A stretch of DNA of 64,000 nucleotides from ECT2AJA-044 sp965658225 (GTDB lineage Bacteria > Bacteroidota > Bacteroidia > Flavobacteriales > ECT2AJA-044), in assembly GCA_965658225.1 (NCBI GenBank), contig CBFHRK010000003.1:1-64000 (forward strand), in the 5' to 3' direction. Position numbers and translations under genes: made by a program. Below, in pieces: positions 34,400-42,300 of the stretch. Positions within the stretch are counted from its first letter, which is position 1; each line of letters starts with the position of its first letter. Below the pieces are notes generated by a model. That model made no database searches and was not told the origin of the DNA. It saw only the letters and a list, made by a program, of their open reading frames with translations.

Positions 34400-35044
34400 T
34401 TATGGTGCTTCTTTCGCTTGTAATTGTGCGCGTTTGAGGAATTGATAGAGCGCTAAGATGAGCAGAATGTGGCCTATATCGTTGTGGTTGAACCATTGAG
34501 AAAAGCCGAGCTTTAAGGCGGCAATTATGCCCGAGGCTACTAAGATGGATAACGCGATAAAGAATTCTTTTTTTCCCGCTGAAGGCCGATCAAATAAGAG
34601 GTGTAAAGGCAGTACATAACCCAGAAGTCCAACGGCTGTACCAATACCTACTGCCGCAAAACTCAAGGTATTGAAAATTGCAACCGTATAAAGGATGATA
34701 AAAACGAATGGAGTCCATTCCCAAAACCTCCTTACTCCGCGGGCTCGGAAGAATTTATTGGATGCGAGCATAAAGAAGAATGTCGAAAGTCCACTGAGTA
34801 ACCAAGGAAGTCGATGGAATGCTCTTCCATATTCGTAGTTGAACGCGTGGGCAAATCCACCCGTGAGGGTGGATAACCCCATGAGGATAAAGAATATCGA
34901 ATAATACTTAGCAAGGCTGTTGCCCGTCTTTATAAGGCGGTTTGCGAAGATAAAAGCGAAAAGCGTGATTAGCCAATCCGTAAGTACGGTAGTAGGCTCT
35001 TGGACGCGCAATCCGAGGACCATAATTTCAGGAATTTGCTCCAT
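34400..35044 (-). CDS. Seven-helix membrane protein of unknown function
   Basis: These 214 residues predict seven membrane helices (around WLITLFAFIFANRL, IFFILMGLSTLTGGFAHAF, LLSGLSTFFFMLAS, FVFIILYTVAIFN, VGLLGYVLPLHLL, LSILVASGIIAALKLG and HILLILALYQFL). Charged or metal-binding candidates are the histidine in GGFAHAF (helix 2) and FNHNDIGHI before helix 7. The arrangement recalls the hydrolase-like CREST superfamily (alkaline ceramidases, PAQR receptors), but this is only a motif-level resemblance. No named family is recognised with confidence. Confidence 0.65.
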   Translation of the reverse strand: MEQIPEIMVLGLRVQEPTTVLTDWLITLFAFIFANRLIKTGNSLAKYYSIFFILMGLSTLTGGFAHAFNYEYGRAFHRLPWLLSGLSTFFFMLASNKFFRARGVRRFWEWTPFVFIILYTVAIFNTLSFAAVGIGTAVGLLGYVLPLHLLFDRPSAGKKEFFIALSILVASGIIAALKLGFSQWFNHNDIGHILLILALYQFLKRAQLQAKEAP

Positions 35045-35144
35045 GTCCGATTCGAAAGCTATAAGGTTCTATGGGTATAGTGGGCGCCCGAAAATACGAA
35101 AATCTGCGTTTTTACTGAGCTGGGAAAGTAGGGGGTAAAAAAAA

Positions 35145-35242
35145 GGAGCAAGCTACTCACATCGCGTCGCTACAACCTCTTACCCTTGCTGTCTTCCGAC
35201 CCTGGGGGATTCAGAGGGAGCTAACCGTATGAGACTTGCCCC
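35145..35242 (-). ncRNA. ffs: Signal recognition particle RNA (small bacterial SRP RNA)
   Basis: On the minus strand the ~98-nt RNA has the conserved apical core GGGTCGGAAGACAGCAAGGG, equivalent to the bacterial GGTCCGGAAGGAAGCAG domain that binds Ffh. The ends GGGGCAAG and CTTGCTCC pair (one G-U), and a T-run (35137-35144 on the plus strand as As) follows the 3' end as terminator. A perfect TACCTTTG box lies about ten bases before the 5' end. Ends are set by pairing and could be off by a few bases. Confidence 0.9.
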
Positions 35243-35251
35243 TTAAGCGTG

Positions 35252-35259
35252 CAAAGGTA
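35252..35259 (-). promoter_or_regulatory. -7 promoter box TACCTTTG of the SRP RNA
   Basis: Perfect TAnnTTTG on the minus strand, nine bases upstream of the RNA's first paired base. Confidence 0.75.
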
Positions 35260-35273
35260 AGGAAATAGTTGGT

Positions 35274-35281
35274 TATATTTG
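35274..35281 (+). promoter_or_regulatory. -7 promoter box TATATTTG
   Basis: Perfect match on the plus strand, 22 bases upstream of the DUF4199 ATG and only 14 bases from the opposing SRP RNA box. Confidence 0.65.
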
Positions 35282-35303
35282 CCCGTCACCAAAACCTATT
35301 ATT

Positions 35304-35867
35304 ATGAATCAGGACATGAAAAAGATCATCCAGAACTACGGATTAATTGTAGCTGGAATTGGAATTCTGTATACAGCGATCGCTTATTTAACAGGTAATC
35401 CGGGCTTATTCACGGTGTGGTACTTAGGCTTGAGCGTAGGTGTATTAGGTATTGTGATTGAAATTATTGGGGTTACTAAATACAAGGCGAGTCAAGGTGG
35501 TTTTATGTCCTTTAAAGAAGGGTTTACCGTATATTTTATGGTCGCATTGGTTGCAACCTTTGTAAGTACGCTCTTTTCACTATTGATTTTCAACGTGGTT
35601 GACCCAGAGTTTGCTGAACTAGTAAACAACGAAATCCTCGAAACCACAATCTCTCGCATGGAAGGTTTTGGAACACCTGAAGAGGTTATTAAGCAAACCA
35701 TGGAGCAAATGGAAGAGTCGGGCGGGCAATTCACTGCAACTAATCAATTAAAAAGCTTTGCCTATGCAATGATTTTTAATGCGATTATCGCTTTAATCGT
35801 TGCCGCGTTCACCAAAAAAACACGTCCATTATTTATGGACGACGAAGAAACTACGGCCGAGGCCTAA
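35304..35867 (+). CDS. DUF4199 membrane protein
   Basis: This 187-residue protein matches DUF4199 (YGLIVAGIGILYTAIAYLTG, GGFMSFKEGFTVYFMVALVATFVSTLFSLLIF, and a final helix FAYAMIFNAIIALIVAAF). Four membrane segments with an extracytoplasmic helical part are predicted. The function is unknown. In Bacteroidota it commonly precedes a family 2 glycosyltransferase, as here with 11 bases between, so it may help place or assemble a membrane glycosyltransferase. Confidence 0.85.
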   Translation: MNQDMKKIIQNYGLIVAGIGILYTAIAYLTGNPGLFTVWYLGLSVGVLGIVIEIIGVTKYKASQGGFMSFKEGFTVYFMVALVATFVSTLFSLLIFNVVDPEFAELVNNEILETTISRMEGFGTPEEVIKQTMEQMEESGGQFTATNQLKSFAYAMIFNAIIALIVAAFTKKTRPLFMDDEETTAEA

Positions 35868-35878
35868 AACGTATCCTA

Positions 35879-36832
35879 TTGGATTTATCTGTTGTCATAC
35901 CCCTTTTAAATGAAGACGAGTCGTTACCCGAACTCGCCACATGGATCGATCGTGTTTGCGTCGCCCACGGAATTACCTATGAAATCATTTTCGTCGATGA
36001 CGGATCAACCGATCAATCGTGGAAAGTTATTCAGGAGTTGCGATTAGAAATCCCTTCTGTTAAAGGAGTGCGTTTTCGACGGAACTATGGAAAATCCGCG
36101 GCACTTAATGTGGGTTTCGGCCTAACGGCCGGAAACGTGGTGATCACCATGGACGCCGATTTACAAGATTCTCCGGACGAGATTCCGGAACTCATGCGTC
36201 TCATCACAGAAGAGGGCTACGACCTGGTCTCCGGTTGGAAAAAGAAACGACACGACCCACTTACGAAAACAATTCCTACGAAACTCTTTAACTGGGCAAC
36301 ACGTCGGATTTCCGATATCAAGCTGCACGATTTCAACTGCGGTCTTAAATCGTACCGAGGCGAAGTAGTCAGAAATATAGAAGTCTACGGGGAAATGCAT
36401 CGCTATATTCCGTTCTTGGCGAAGAATGCCGGATTTAGCAAAATCACTGAAAAAGTCGTTCAACATCAAGAACGGAAATACGGAAAAACGAAGTTCGGAC
36501 TCGATCGTTTTATTAACGGTTATCTCGATTTACTATCTCTTTACTTTATCTCCAGGTTCGGTAAAAGACCGATGCACTTTTTCGGTTTACTCGGTTCCAT
36601 GATGTTTTTCATTGGTTTCCTTTCTTCTGCCTGGATTGGCGGATATAAGCTATGGGCACTGAGCCAGCATATGAAGCCGGGTTTAGTAACCGATAACCCT
36701 TGGTTCTACATTGCTCTTACAACCATGATCATTGGTTCCTTACTCTTCCTAACTGGATTTGTAGCGGAAATGGTGCACCAGAATAACGGAGACAGAAATA
36801 ATTACAACGTTTCGGAAAAAGCAGGGTGGTAA
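35879..36832 (+). CDS. Family 2 glycosyltransferase, polyprenol-phosphate type
   Basis: These 317 residues form a GT-A glycosyltransferase (LSVVIPLLNEDESLPEL, IFVDDGSTDQSW, VRFRRNYGKSAALNVGF, TMDADLQDSPDEI with the DxD motif) followed by two C-terminal membrane helices. This layout fits polyprenol-phosphate sugar transferases of the GtrB/DPM1 type that load glucose or mannose on undecaprenyl phosphate. The start is a TTG, the only sensible one. The next glycosyltransferase begins four bases after the stop. Confidence 0.9.
   Translation: MDLSVVIPLLNEDESLPELATWIDRVCVAHGITYEIIFVDDGSTDQSWKVIQELRLEIPSVKGVRFRRNYGKSAALNVGFGLTAGNVVITMDADLQDSPDEIPELMRLITEEGYDLVSGWKKKRHDPLTKTIPTKLFNWATRRISDIKLHDFNCGLKSYRGEVVRNIEVYGEMHRYIPFLAKNAGFSKITEKVVQHQERKYGKTKFGLDRFINGYLDLLSLYFISRFGKRPMHFFGLLGSMMFFIGFLSSAWIGGYKLWALSQHMKPGLVTDNPWFYIALTTMIIGSLLFLTGFVAEMVHQNNGDRNNYNVSEKAGW
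36119..36130 (-). repeat. GGCC palindrome, loop TAAC
   Basis: Family member inside the glycosyltransferase gene, antisense; it encodes GLTAG. Confidence 0.65.
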
Positions 36833-36835
36833 CCC

Positions 36836-37846
36836 ATGAAGTCACCTCAATTATCTTTTATTGTTCCCGTCTACAACCGGCCCGATGAAGTGCGTGAGCT
36901 ATTAACGAGTTTAGCGGATCAAACGGATAGCGATTTCGAATTAGTATTAGTTGAAGATGGTTCGTCTATCCCGAGTAAATCGGTGGTCGACGAGTTCTCA
37001 AAGAACCTGGCCATTCGCTACTTTTTTAAGGAAAATGAGGGACCATCCATTGGTAGAAATTACGGCATCAAAGAAGCTAAAGGCGATTATTTTTTATTCG
37101 TTGATTCCGATTGTATTCTGCCTCCACACTACGTTGAAACCGTTCGCTCTTTCCTAAATGTGAATCCTGAAGTGGATGCTTTTGGCGGCCCTGATCGGGC
37201 CGATGCCAAATTCAACACCCTCCAAAAAGCGATTAGTTATTCCATGACTTCCTTTTTCACCACCGGAGGTATCCGAGGTGCGAAAAAGCAAGTCGATAAG
37301 TTTTATCCACGTTCCTTTAACTTGGGTTTTTCGCGAAAAGTATACGAGCAAATTGGCGGTTTCCCCGATACCAAATTACATCCCGGAGAAGACATGATTC
37401 TGGCGATCGAAATCATAAAGAACGGATACAAAACGGCCCTCATCTCTAAAGCCTACGTTTTCCATAAACGCCGTACTAGCTTGACTCAGTTCAAGCGCCA
37501 AGTATTCCGATTCGGTTTCGTTCGATATGTTATTTCTTTGATGTATCCGGAAACATTCAAAATGTTCTTCACCATTCCCACCTTTTTAACTCTGGGTTTC
37601 TTTTTCGCGCTCATTATGGGCCTCGCGGCCCGATTCGAATTCGCCTTCCTCTACCTCGTGTATTTCGGATTGGTATTTATAGATGCCTCAATCAAGAATA
37701 AATCGTTAATCGTTGGTGCCGCCTCGGTCATCACCACGGCGGTCCAGATTTACGGCTACGGAACGGGCTTTCTGTTTTCCATTTTCAAAAAGCGCCAAAT
37801 GGGAAAAGACGCGTTTTTGACATGGGCCGAATCCTATCGCGGATAG
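36836..37846 (+). CDS. Family 2 glycosyltransferase with C-terminal membrane region
   Basis: The 336 residues have a GT2 catalytic domain (SFIVPVYNRPDEVRELL, LVEDGSSIPS, NYGIKEAKGDYFLFVDSDC with the DxD) and, after residue ~240, hydrophobic helices (FFTIPTFLTLGFFFALIMGLA, FAFLYLVYFGLVFIDA). It probably adds a sugar in surface polysaccharide or glycolipid synthesis; donor and acceptor are unknown. It is four bases after the preceding transferase and followed by a methyltransferase with its own -7 box. Confidence 0.88.
   Translation: MKSPQLSFIVPVYNRPDEVRELLTSLADQTDSDFELVLVEDGSSIPSKSVVDEFSKNLAIRYFFKENEGPSIGRNYGIKEAKGDYFLFVDSDCILPPHYVETVRSFLNVNPEVDAFGGPDRADAKFNTLQKAISYSMTSFFTTGGIRGAKKQVDKFYPRSFNLGFSRKVYEQIGGFPDTKLHPGEDMILAIEIIKNGYKTALISKAYVFHKRRTSLTQFKRQVFRFGFVRYVISLMYPETFKMFFTIPTFLTLGFFFALIMGLAARFEFAFLYLVYFGLVFIDASIKNKSLIVGAASVITTAVQIYGYGTGFLFSIFKKRQMGKDAFLTWAESYRG
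37187..37201 (-). repeat. GGCC palindrome, loop CTGATCG (five-bp stem)
   Basis: GGCCC-TGATC-GGGCC in the second glycosyltransferase gene; the longer loop makes it a weaker member. Antisense. Confidence 0.5.
37619..37630 (-). repeat. GGCC palindrome, loop TCGC
   Basis: GGGCCTCGCGGCCC, the reverse complement of the copy at 28350, in the second glycosyltransferase gene; antisense. Confidence 0.65.
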
Positions 37847-37873
37847 CCCTATTCGGTAACCACATTTCTTCGC

Positions 37874-37881
37874 TATCTTTG
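37874..37881 (+). promoter_or_regulatory. -7 promoter box TATCTTTG
   Basis: Perfect TAnnTTTG ending five bases before the methyltransferase ATG. Confidence 0.7.
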
Positions 37882-37886
37882 CCCCC

Positions 37887-38651
37887 ATGAAAAAAATCAT
37901 CTCTTGGTTAATTCGCAATGTCCCGCGTCGTCATCTTCAACGAGTTAGCCACATTGGCCTTCGAATCATTTCTGTTTTTTATAGAGGAAACAACGTCGAA
38001 TGTCCGGTAATTGGCAAAACGTACCGCAAGTTTCTTCCCTACGGAAGATTGAACCCTAGAGATAATGCACTTTGCCCAGATTCGCTCTCGCTCGAACGCC
38101 ACCGTTTGTTGTGGCTGTACTTTAAAGAACGAACCAACCTGTTCACGGAACAAGTTCGCTTTTTACACGTCGCTCCAGAGCTGTGTTTTATGGATCACTT
38201 TGAAGAGGCACCGAACATCGAGTACATAACAGGAGACATCGAATCGCCACTTGCCAAAGTGAAAATGGATCTTCACGATATTCCTTTTCCTGAAGATAGC
38301 TTTGATATGGTCGTTTGTAATCATGTAATGGAACACGTAGAAGACGATCTTCAGTGCATGCGCGAAATTCGCCGCGTTTTAAAACCGGGCGGATGGGCCA
38401 TCATGCAGGTCCCGCAGGACTACGATCGCGCCGAGACACTCGAAGATCCTACGATCACGGACCCAAAAGAACGCGAACGGATTTACTGGCAAGATGACCA
38501 CGTCCGTTTGTATGGGCGCGATTATGGACAGCGTTTGGCGAAGGCAGGATTCCATGTTAAAGAAGATCAATTCCTTGAAGAATTAGGTGCGGAACAAAGA
38601 CGGTATTACGCGCTTCCGAAAAGGGAAATCATTTATTTCTGCACGAAATAA
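37887..38651 (+). CDS. Class I SAM-dependent methyltransferase
   Basis: This 254-residue protein has a methyltransferase type 11-like domain: VRFLHVAPELCF (motif I region), ITGDIE, MDLHDIPFPEDSFDMVVCNHVMEHVEDD, and the post-motif RRVLKPGGWAIMQVPQ. The N-terminal ~90 residues hold possible metal- or substrate-binding cysteines (NNVECPVIG, ALCPDSLSLERH). Neighbouring glycosyltransferases make a polysaccharide or lipid acceptor plausible, but the gene has its own promoter. Substrate is unknown. Confidence 0.88.
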   Translation: MKKIISWLIRNVPRRHLQRVSHIGLRIISVFYRGNNVECPVIGKTYRKFLPYGRLNPRDNALCPDSLSLERHRLLWLYFKERTNLFTEQVRFLHVAPELCFMDHFEEAPNIEYITGDIESPLAKVKMDLHDIPFPEDSFDMVVCNHVMEHVEDDLQCMREIRRVLKPGGWAIMQVPQDYDRAETLEDPTITDPKERERIYWQDDHVRLYGRDYGQRLAKAGFHVKEDQFLEELGAEQRRYYALPKREIIYFCTK

Positions 38652-38668
38652 GCGCTCCGAAGCGTTTC

Positions 38669-38695
38669 TTGAGGGTAGCCCTCAATAATATTTTA
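38669..38695 (+). terminator. Rho-independent terminator
   Basis: The stem TTGAGGG-TAG-CCCTCAA is followed by TAATATTTT after the methyltransferase stop. Confidence 0.7.
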
Positions 38696-38767
38696 AGACG
38701 CAATTTTCCAGTAATTCCCCCACTCCAGACTCCAGATGGTCAATCGAGGGAACCCAACCGAATTACG

Positions 38768-38775
38768 TACTTTTG
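38768..38775 (+). promoter_or_regulatory. -7 promoter box TACTTTTG
   Basis: Perfect TAnnTTTG, ten bases before the ATG at 38786; it supports that start. Confidence 0.65.
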
Positions 38776-38785
38776 TACCGTGAAT

Positions 38786-39472
38786 ATGAAGCACTTACTC
38801 CTTTTATTCCTCGCCCTCTCGAGCGGATGCGTACTCGCTCAACCCACTTATAATAAGTTGGATGAAGAGGGGCGTCGTCACGGTGTCTGGCAAAAGGATT
38901 TTCCAGAAGGCGGAACGCGATACCGAGGAACTTTTGAGCACGGAAAAGAAGTAGGCACGTTTACTTTCTTTTATCCCGACGGGAAACCAGCCGCAATAAA
39001 GGAATACGGAAAAGGAATAGGTGATTGCTACGCTACCATGTACCACGTGGGCGGGAAATTATTCGCTCAAGGGAGCTACGTCGATACGTTTAAGGTAGGG
39101 TTATGGAACTACTGGGACGTACAAGGGAATTATGTAGCTCGTGAGAACTATATACAAGGTCTTCAACAAGGTCCTCAATACAGTTTTTATATCGATTCCA
39201 CCGTAGCCGAAATCACTCATTATGAAAAAGGTATGCTCGAAGGGCCCTGGTCTATTTACTTTGAAGACGGCACGCTAAGGGCAAAAGGGTCATACAAAAA
39301 CGATGCACTTGAAGGAGTGGCCGAATACTACAATCCCGAAGGTGGAATGGACAGTAAAGGGAAGTATGTCAATGGATTGAAAGAGGGTTGGTGGATTTTC
39401 TACGAGAACAAAAAACCAATCCGAAAGGTTAGGTATCACAGAGGAAAGCAGGAAGAAGCGGAGGAATTATAA
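38786..39472 (+). CDS. Secreted MORN-repeat (YwqK-like) protein
   Basis: From the ATG at 38786 this is 228 residues with a signal peptide (MKHLLLLFLALSSGCVLAQ) and MORN-like repeats (GVWQKDF, GTFTFFYPDGK, GLWNYWDVQGN, GPWSIYFEDGTLRAKGSY, GWWIFYENKKPI). Databases often label such proteins 'toxin-antitoxin system YwqK family antitoxin', but no toxin lies beside it; a structural or surface role is more likely. mnmA starts at the last base of its stop codon, so the two are co-translated. The longer frame from 38669 overlaps the terminator and promoter and was rejected. Confidence 0.8.
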   Translation: MKHLLLLFLALSSGCVLAQPTYNKLDEEGRRHGVWQKDFPEGGTRYRGTFEHGKEVGTFTFFYPDGKPAAIKEYGKGIGDCYATMYHVGGKLFAQGSYVDTFKVGLWNYWDVQGNYVARENYIQGLQQGPQYSFYIDSTVAEITHYEKGMLEGPWSIYFEDGTLRAKGSYKNDALEGVAEYYNPEGGMDSKGKYVNGLKEGWWIFYENKKPIRKVRYHRGKQEEAEEL

Positions 39473-40659
39473 TGGCACGAGTAGTAGTAGGATTAAGTGG
39501 TGGAGTAGATAGTAGCGTGGCTGCTCATTTGTTAATTGAGCAGGGTCATGAAGTGATTGGTCTGTTCATGCGGAATTGGGTCGATGAAAGCGTGATTATC
39601 GACGCCGAATGCCCTTGGGTAGAAGATTCGAACGATGCCATGCTCGTTGCCGAGAAATTAGGAATACCCTTTCAGGTCATCGACTTATCAGAAGAATATA
39701 AGGAACGCATCGTCGACTATATGTTTTATGAGTACGAGCACGGTCGCACCCCCAACCCCGATGTACTCTGCAACAGAGAAATTAAATTCGACACTTTCCT
39801 CAAAGCGGCGCTTAAGTTAAAGGCTGATTTTGTCGCAACCGGTCACTACTGTCGTAAAATGACTACCCTCGACGAAAACAATAAACCAATCCATCATTTA
39901 TTGAAAGGCCTCGATCCCAATAAGGATCAGAGCTATTTCCTTTGCCAATTAAATCAAGATCAGCTCAGCAAGGCATTATTTCCGATCGGGCATCTTGAAA
40001 AGCCGGAAGTTCGCCGAATAGCGGCCGAATTGGATCTCGTGACCGCCGATAAAAAAGACAGTCAAGGATTGTGCTTTATAGGAAAGGTTCGATTGCCCGA
40101 TTTTTTACAGCAGCAATTAAAACCCAAAAAAGGGCAAATTATCGAGATTCCTATCGACGCGCAGGTGTACGAAAAGGCGCATCGGGCCGAAGGCCCCAAT
40201 TGGCTCCAAGAAAGTTCTAAAGCCTTTCGCTATACCCTAGATGATGGTAAAGTGATTGGCGAGCACCAAGGAGCGCATTATTTTACTGTGGGTCAGCGCA
40301 AAGGACTGGCGGTAGGAGGTACAAAGGAACCCCTTTTCGTGGTCGGGACAGACGTAAACGAAAATGTAATCTACACGGGTCAAAGTCATGAGCATCCCGG
40401 ATTGTGGAGGTATGGACTGTTTATCAAGAATGAAGAAATTCATTGGGTGCGGTCCGATCTAGCTCTCGAAGTAGGTGACGAAATGGAAGTAAATGCGCGG
40501 TTTAGGTACCGTCAACCGCTCCAAAAAGCGAAACTTTACCGGACAGAAGATGGAATGTACGTGATCTTCGAAGAGCGTCAGAGCGCCATTACGCCGGGTC
40601 AGTTCGCCGCGTGGTATATTGGTGACGAACTCCTTGGTTCAGGTGTAATAAATGAATAA
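39472..40659 (+). CDS. mnmA: tRNA 2-thiouridine(34) synthase MnmA
   Basis: MnmA thiolates U34 of tRNA-Lys, -Glu and -Gln. The 395 residues have the PP-loop GLSGGVDSSVA at the start, the first catalytic cysteine in DVLCNREIKF and the second in SQGLCFIGKV. An insert around KPKKGQIIEIPIDAQVYEKAHRAEGPNW makes it slightly longer than E. coli MnmA (~368). It overlaps the upstream gene by one base and its stop abuts the next ATG. Confidence 0.95.
   Translation: MARVVVGLSGGVDSSVAAHLLIEQGHEVIGLFMRNWVDESVIIDAECPWVEDSNDAMLVAEKLGIPFQVIDLSEEYKERIVDYMFYEYEHGRTPNPDVLCNREIKFDTFLKAALKLKADFVATGHYCRKMTTLDENNKPIHHLLKGLDPNKDQSYFLCQLNQDQLSKALFPIGHLEKPEVRRIAAELDLVTADKKDSQGLCFIGKVRLPDFLQQQLKPKKGQIIEIPIDAQVYEKAHRAEGPNWLQESSKAFRYTLDDGKVIGEHQGAHYFTVGQRKGLAVGGTKEPLFVVGTDVNENVIYTGQSHEHPGLWRYGLFIKNEEIHWVRSDLALEVGDEMEVNARFRYRQPLQKAKLYRTEDGMYVIFEERQSAITPGQFAAWYIGDELLGSGVINE
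40185..40195 (+). repeat. GGCC palindrome, loop GAA
   Basis: GGGCCGAAGGCCC in the mnmA insert region (AEGPNW), sense. Its place in a poorly conserved insert fits an element tolerated where protein sequence is free to vary. Confidence 0.6.
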
Positions 40660-42300
40660 ATGAAACGAATACTCCTGGTTGTTGCCGTTTTTCTATTCTT
40701 GAGGCTAAGTGCTCAAGAAACAGGCAAAGCTTGGGTGTATTTCGCTGATCGGGGGGCTGTTTCTGAAAGGATAGAATCCGTTGAGGCGCATTATTCAGCG
40801 GCGTCTATCGACCGGCGTTCGCGTCAAGGAATCGATTGGCAAGCCAGTGACCTTCCTGTTTTACCGGAGTATCTTCAGGCCCTTCGGGCCGATGGTTTAA
40901 CGATCGTTCACACCTCACGATGGTTAAATGCAGTTTCTGTTCGTTTAGACGAAAATTTCGAAAGATGGAGCCGAAGGAGCAAGCCCGATTTTGTGTCGAG
41001 AGTAGAACCCGTCAAAGGATGGGAGAACGCAAAGCCCGAACCCGAAGCGCGAGTAGAACTAAAGAGTACACTTGAGTTAAACCCGAACGAGTACGGCGAT
41101 GCTCGCCAGCAAATTGAAATGATTCACGGTCTCGATTTGCACGCGGCCGGACTCAAAGGTGGAGGAATGCGCATTGCTATTTTGGATGCCGGATTCAATA
41201 GGGCCGATAGTATGGAGGTGTTCGATTACATTCGATCGCGCAACCTTGTGCTCGGAGTTCATGATTTCGTCGATGGCGGCGATTCGGTGTATGTTTCCAG
41301 TAATCACGGGACCTATGTTTGGTCGATCATGGGCGCGTATTTACCTCAATTGATGATTGGTACGGCTCCCGATGCTGGTTATTTTTTGCTTCGGACCGAA
41401 GATGTGAATTCTGAAACAACCGTAGAAGAAGATAATTGGGTGGCCGGTGCCGAATGGGCCGATAGTGCCGGAGCTGATTTAATTAATTCCAGTTTAGGAT
41501 ATACTCGATTCGATAACAATCAAGGTTATACCTACGAAGATATGGATGGCAATACTACGGTCGTTACACGTGGTGCCGATGCCGCTGCTTCTAAAGGCAT
41601 TTTAGTAGTGAATAGCAACGGAAATTACGCTCAATCTGATTGGGTTTATATGGGGGCTCCGGCCGATGGAGACAGTGTTTTTTCCATTGGAGCTGTAGAC
41701 CGTGAAGAACAATATGCTTCATTTAGTTCTCTTGGGCCTACGTTCGATGGGCGATTAAAACCCAATGTTTCGGCTTTGGGCGAGCAAACAACCATTGCTT
41801 TGTCCAATGGCAATACGACAAGAGGAAATGGCACCTCCTTTTCTGCTCCCGTGATTTGCGGTATGACAGCTGCTTTGTGGGCGGCGCATCCTTTCCGGAA
41901 CAATTGGGAAATCATGAAAGCGGTGGAGAAAAGTGCGCATCTGGCCGCTAGGCCAAACAACCAATTGGGAAATGGAATACCCAATTACGCCCTGGCAAAT
42001 GAGTTGCTCACATATGGCGGTGAAAACGTGCCAACGGTAAGGAATCCATGGATCATTTATCCGAATCCATTCATTGACGAATTGAACATCGTTTTACAGA
42101 CTGAAGTAGGCGAGGAGGCTATTTTCCGTTTGTCGACGATGAATGGAAAGCGAATTTCCGATGTAGCTTTTGGCGGCGATTATTTTCTTCGGTTATCTTT
42201 ACCTCCCGACCTTCCGGCCGGAACCTATTTGCTCGAGTGGTGGCAAAACGGTGAGCGGAAGGCGGTAGAAAAAGTAATCCGAGGAAATGGAAACGAATAG
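40660..42300 (+). CDS. Secreted S8 subtilisin-like serine protease, T9SS client
   Basis: The 546 residues have a signal peptide (MKRILLVVAVFLFLRLSA), a propeptide with the Bacteroidota-typical ASIDRRSRQGIDW, and a subtilase domain with the triad in MRIAILDAGF (Asp), SSNHGTYVWSI (His) and GNGTSFSAPVICGM (Ser). A type A sorting domain follows (IYPNPFIDELNIVL, STMNGKRI). It is probably secreted or surface-bound for protein degradation. It begins directly after the mnmA stop and overlaps the next gene by 14 bases. Two palindromes fall in it, at 40878 (prodomain) and 41943 (catalytic-domain end). Confidence 0.93.
   Translation: MKRILLVVAVFLFLRLSAQETGKAWVYFADRGAVSERIESVEAHYSAASIDRRSRQGIDWQASDLPVLPEYLQALRADGLTIVHTSRWLNAVSVRLDENFERWSRRSKPDFVSRVEPVKGWENAKPEPEARVELKSTLELNPNEYGDARQQIEMIHGLDLHAAGLKGGGMRIAILDAGFNRADSMEVFDYIRSRNLVLGVHDFVDGGDSVYVSSNHGTYVWSIMGAYLPQLMIGTAPDAGYFLLRTEDVNSETTVEEDNWVAGAEWADSAGADLINSSLGYTRFDNNQGYTYEDMDGNTTVVTRGADAAASKGILVVNSNGNYAQSDWVYMGAPADGDSVFSIGAVDREEQYASFSSLGPTFDGRLKPNVSALGEQTTIALSNGNTTRGNGTSFSAPVICGMTAALWAAHPFRNNWEIMKAVEKSAHLAARPNNQLGNGIPNYALANELLTYGGENVPTVRNPWIIYPNPFIDELNIVLQTEVGEEAIFRLSTMNGKRISDVAFGGDYFLRLSLPPDLPAGTYLLEWWQNGERKAVEKVIRGNGNE
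40878..40890 (-). repeat. GGCC palindrome, loop CTTCG (five-bp stem)
   Basis: Same 13-mer as at 29861; it encodes ALRAD in the protease prodomain. Antisense. Confidence 0.65.
41943..41954 (+). repeat. GGCC palindrome, loop GCTA
   Basis: Same 12-mer as at 1297 and 8263; sense in the protease gene, encoding AARP. Confidence 0.7.

Noticed and set aside
38786..39472. A toxin-antitoxin module (YwqK antitoxin)
   Set aside because: The label comes only from the MORN repeat family; neighbours are mnmA and a methyltransferase, and no toxin gene is visible.
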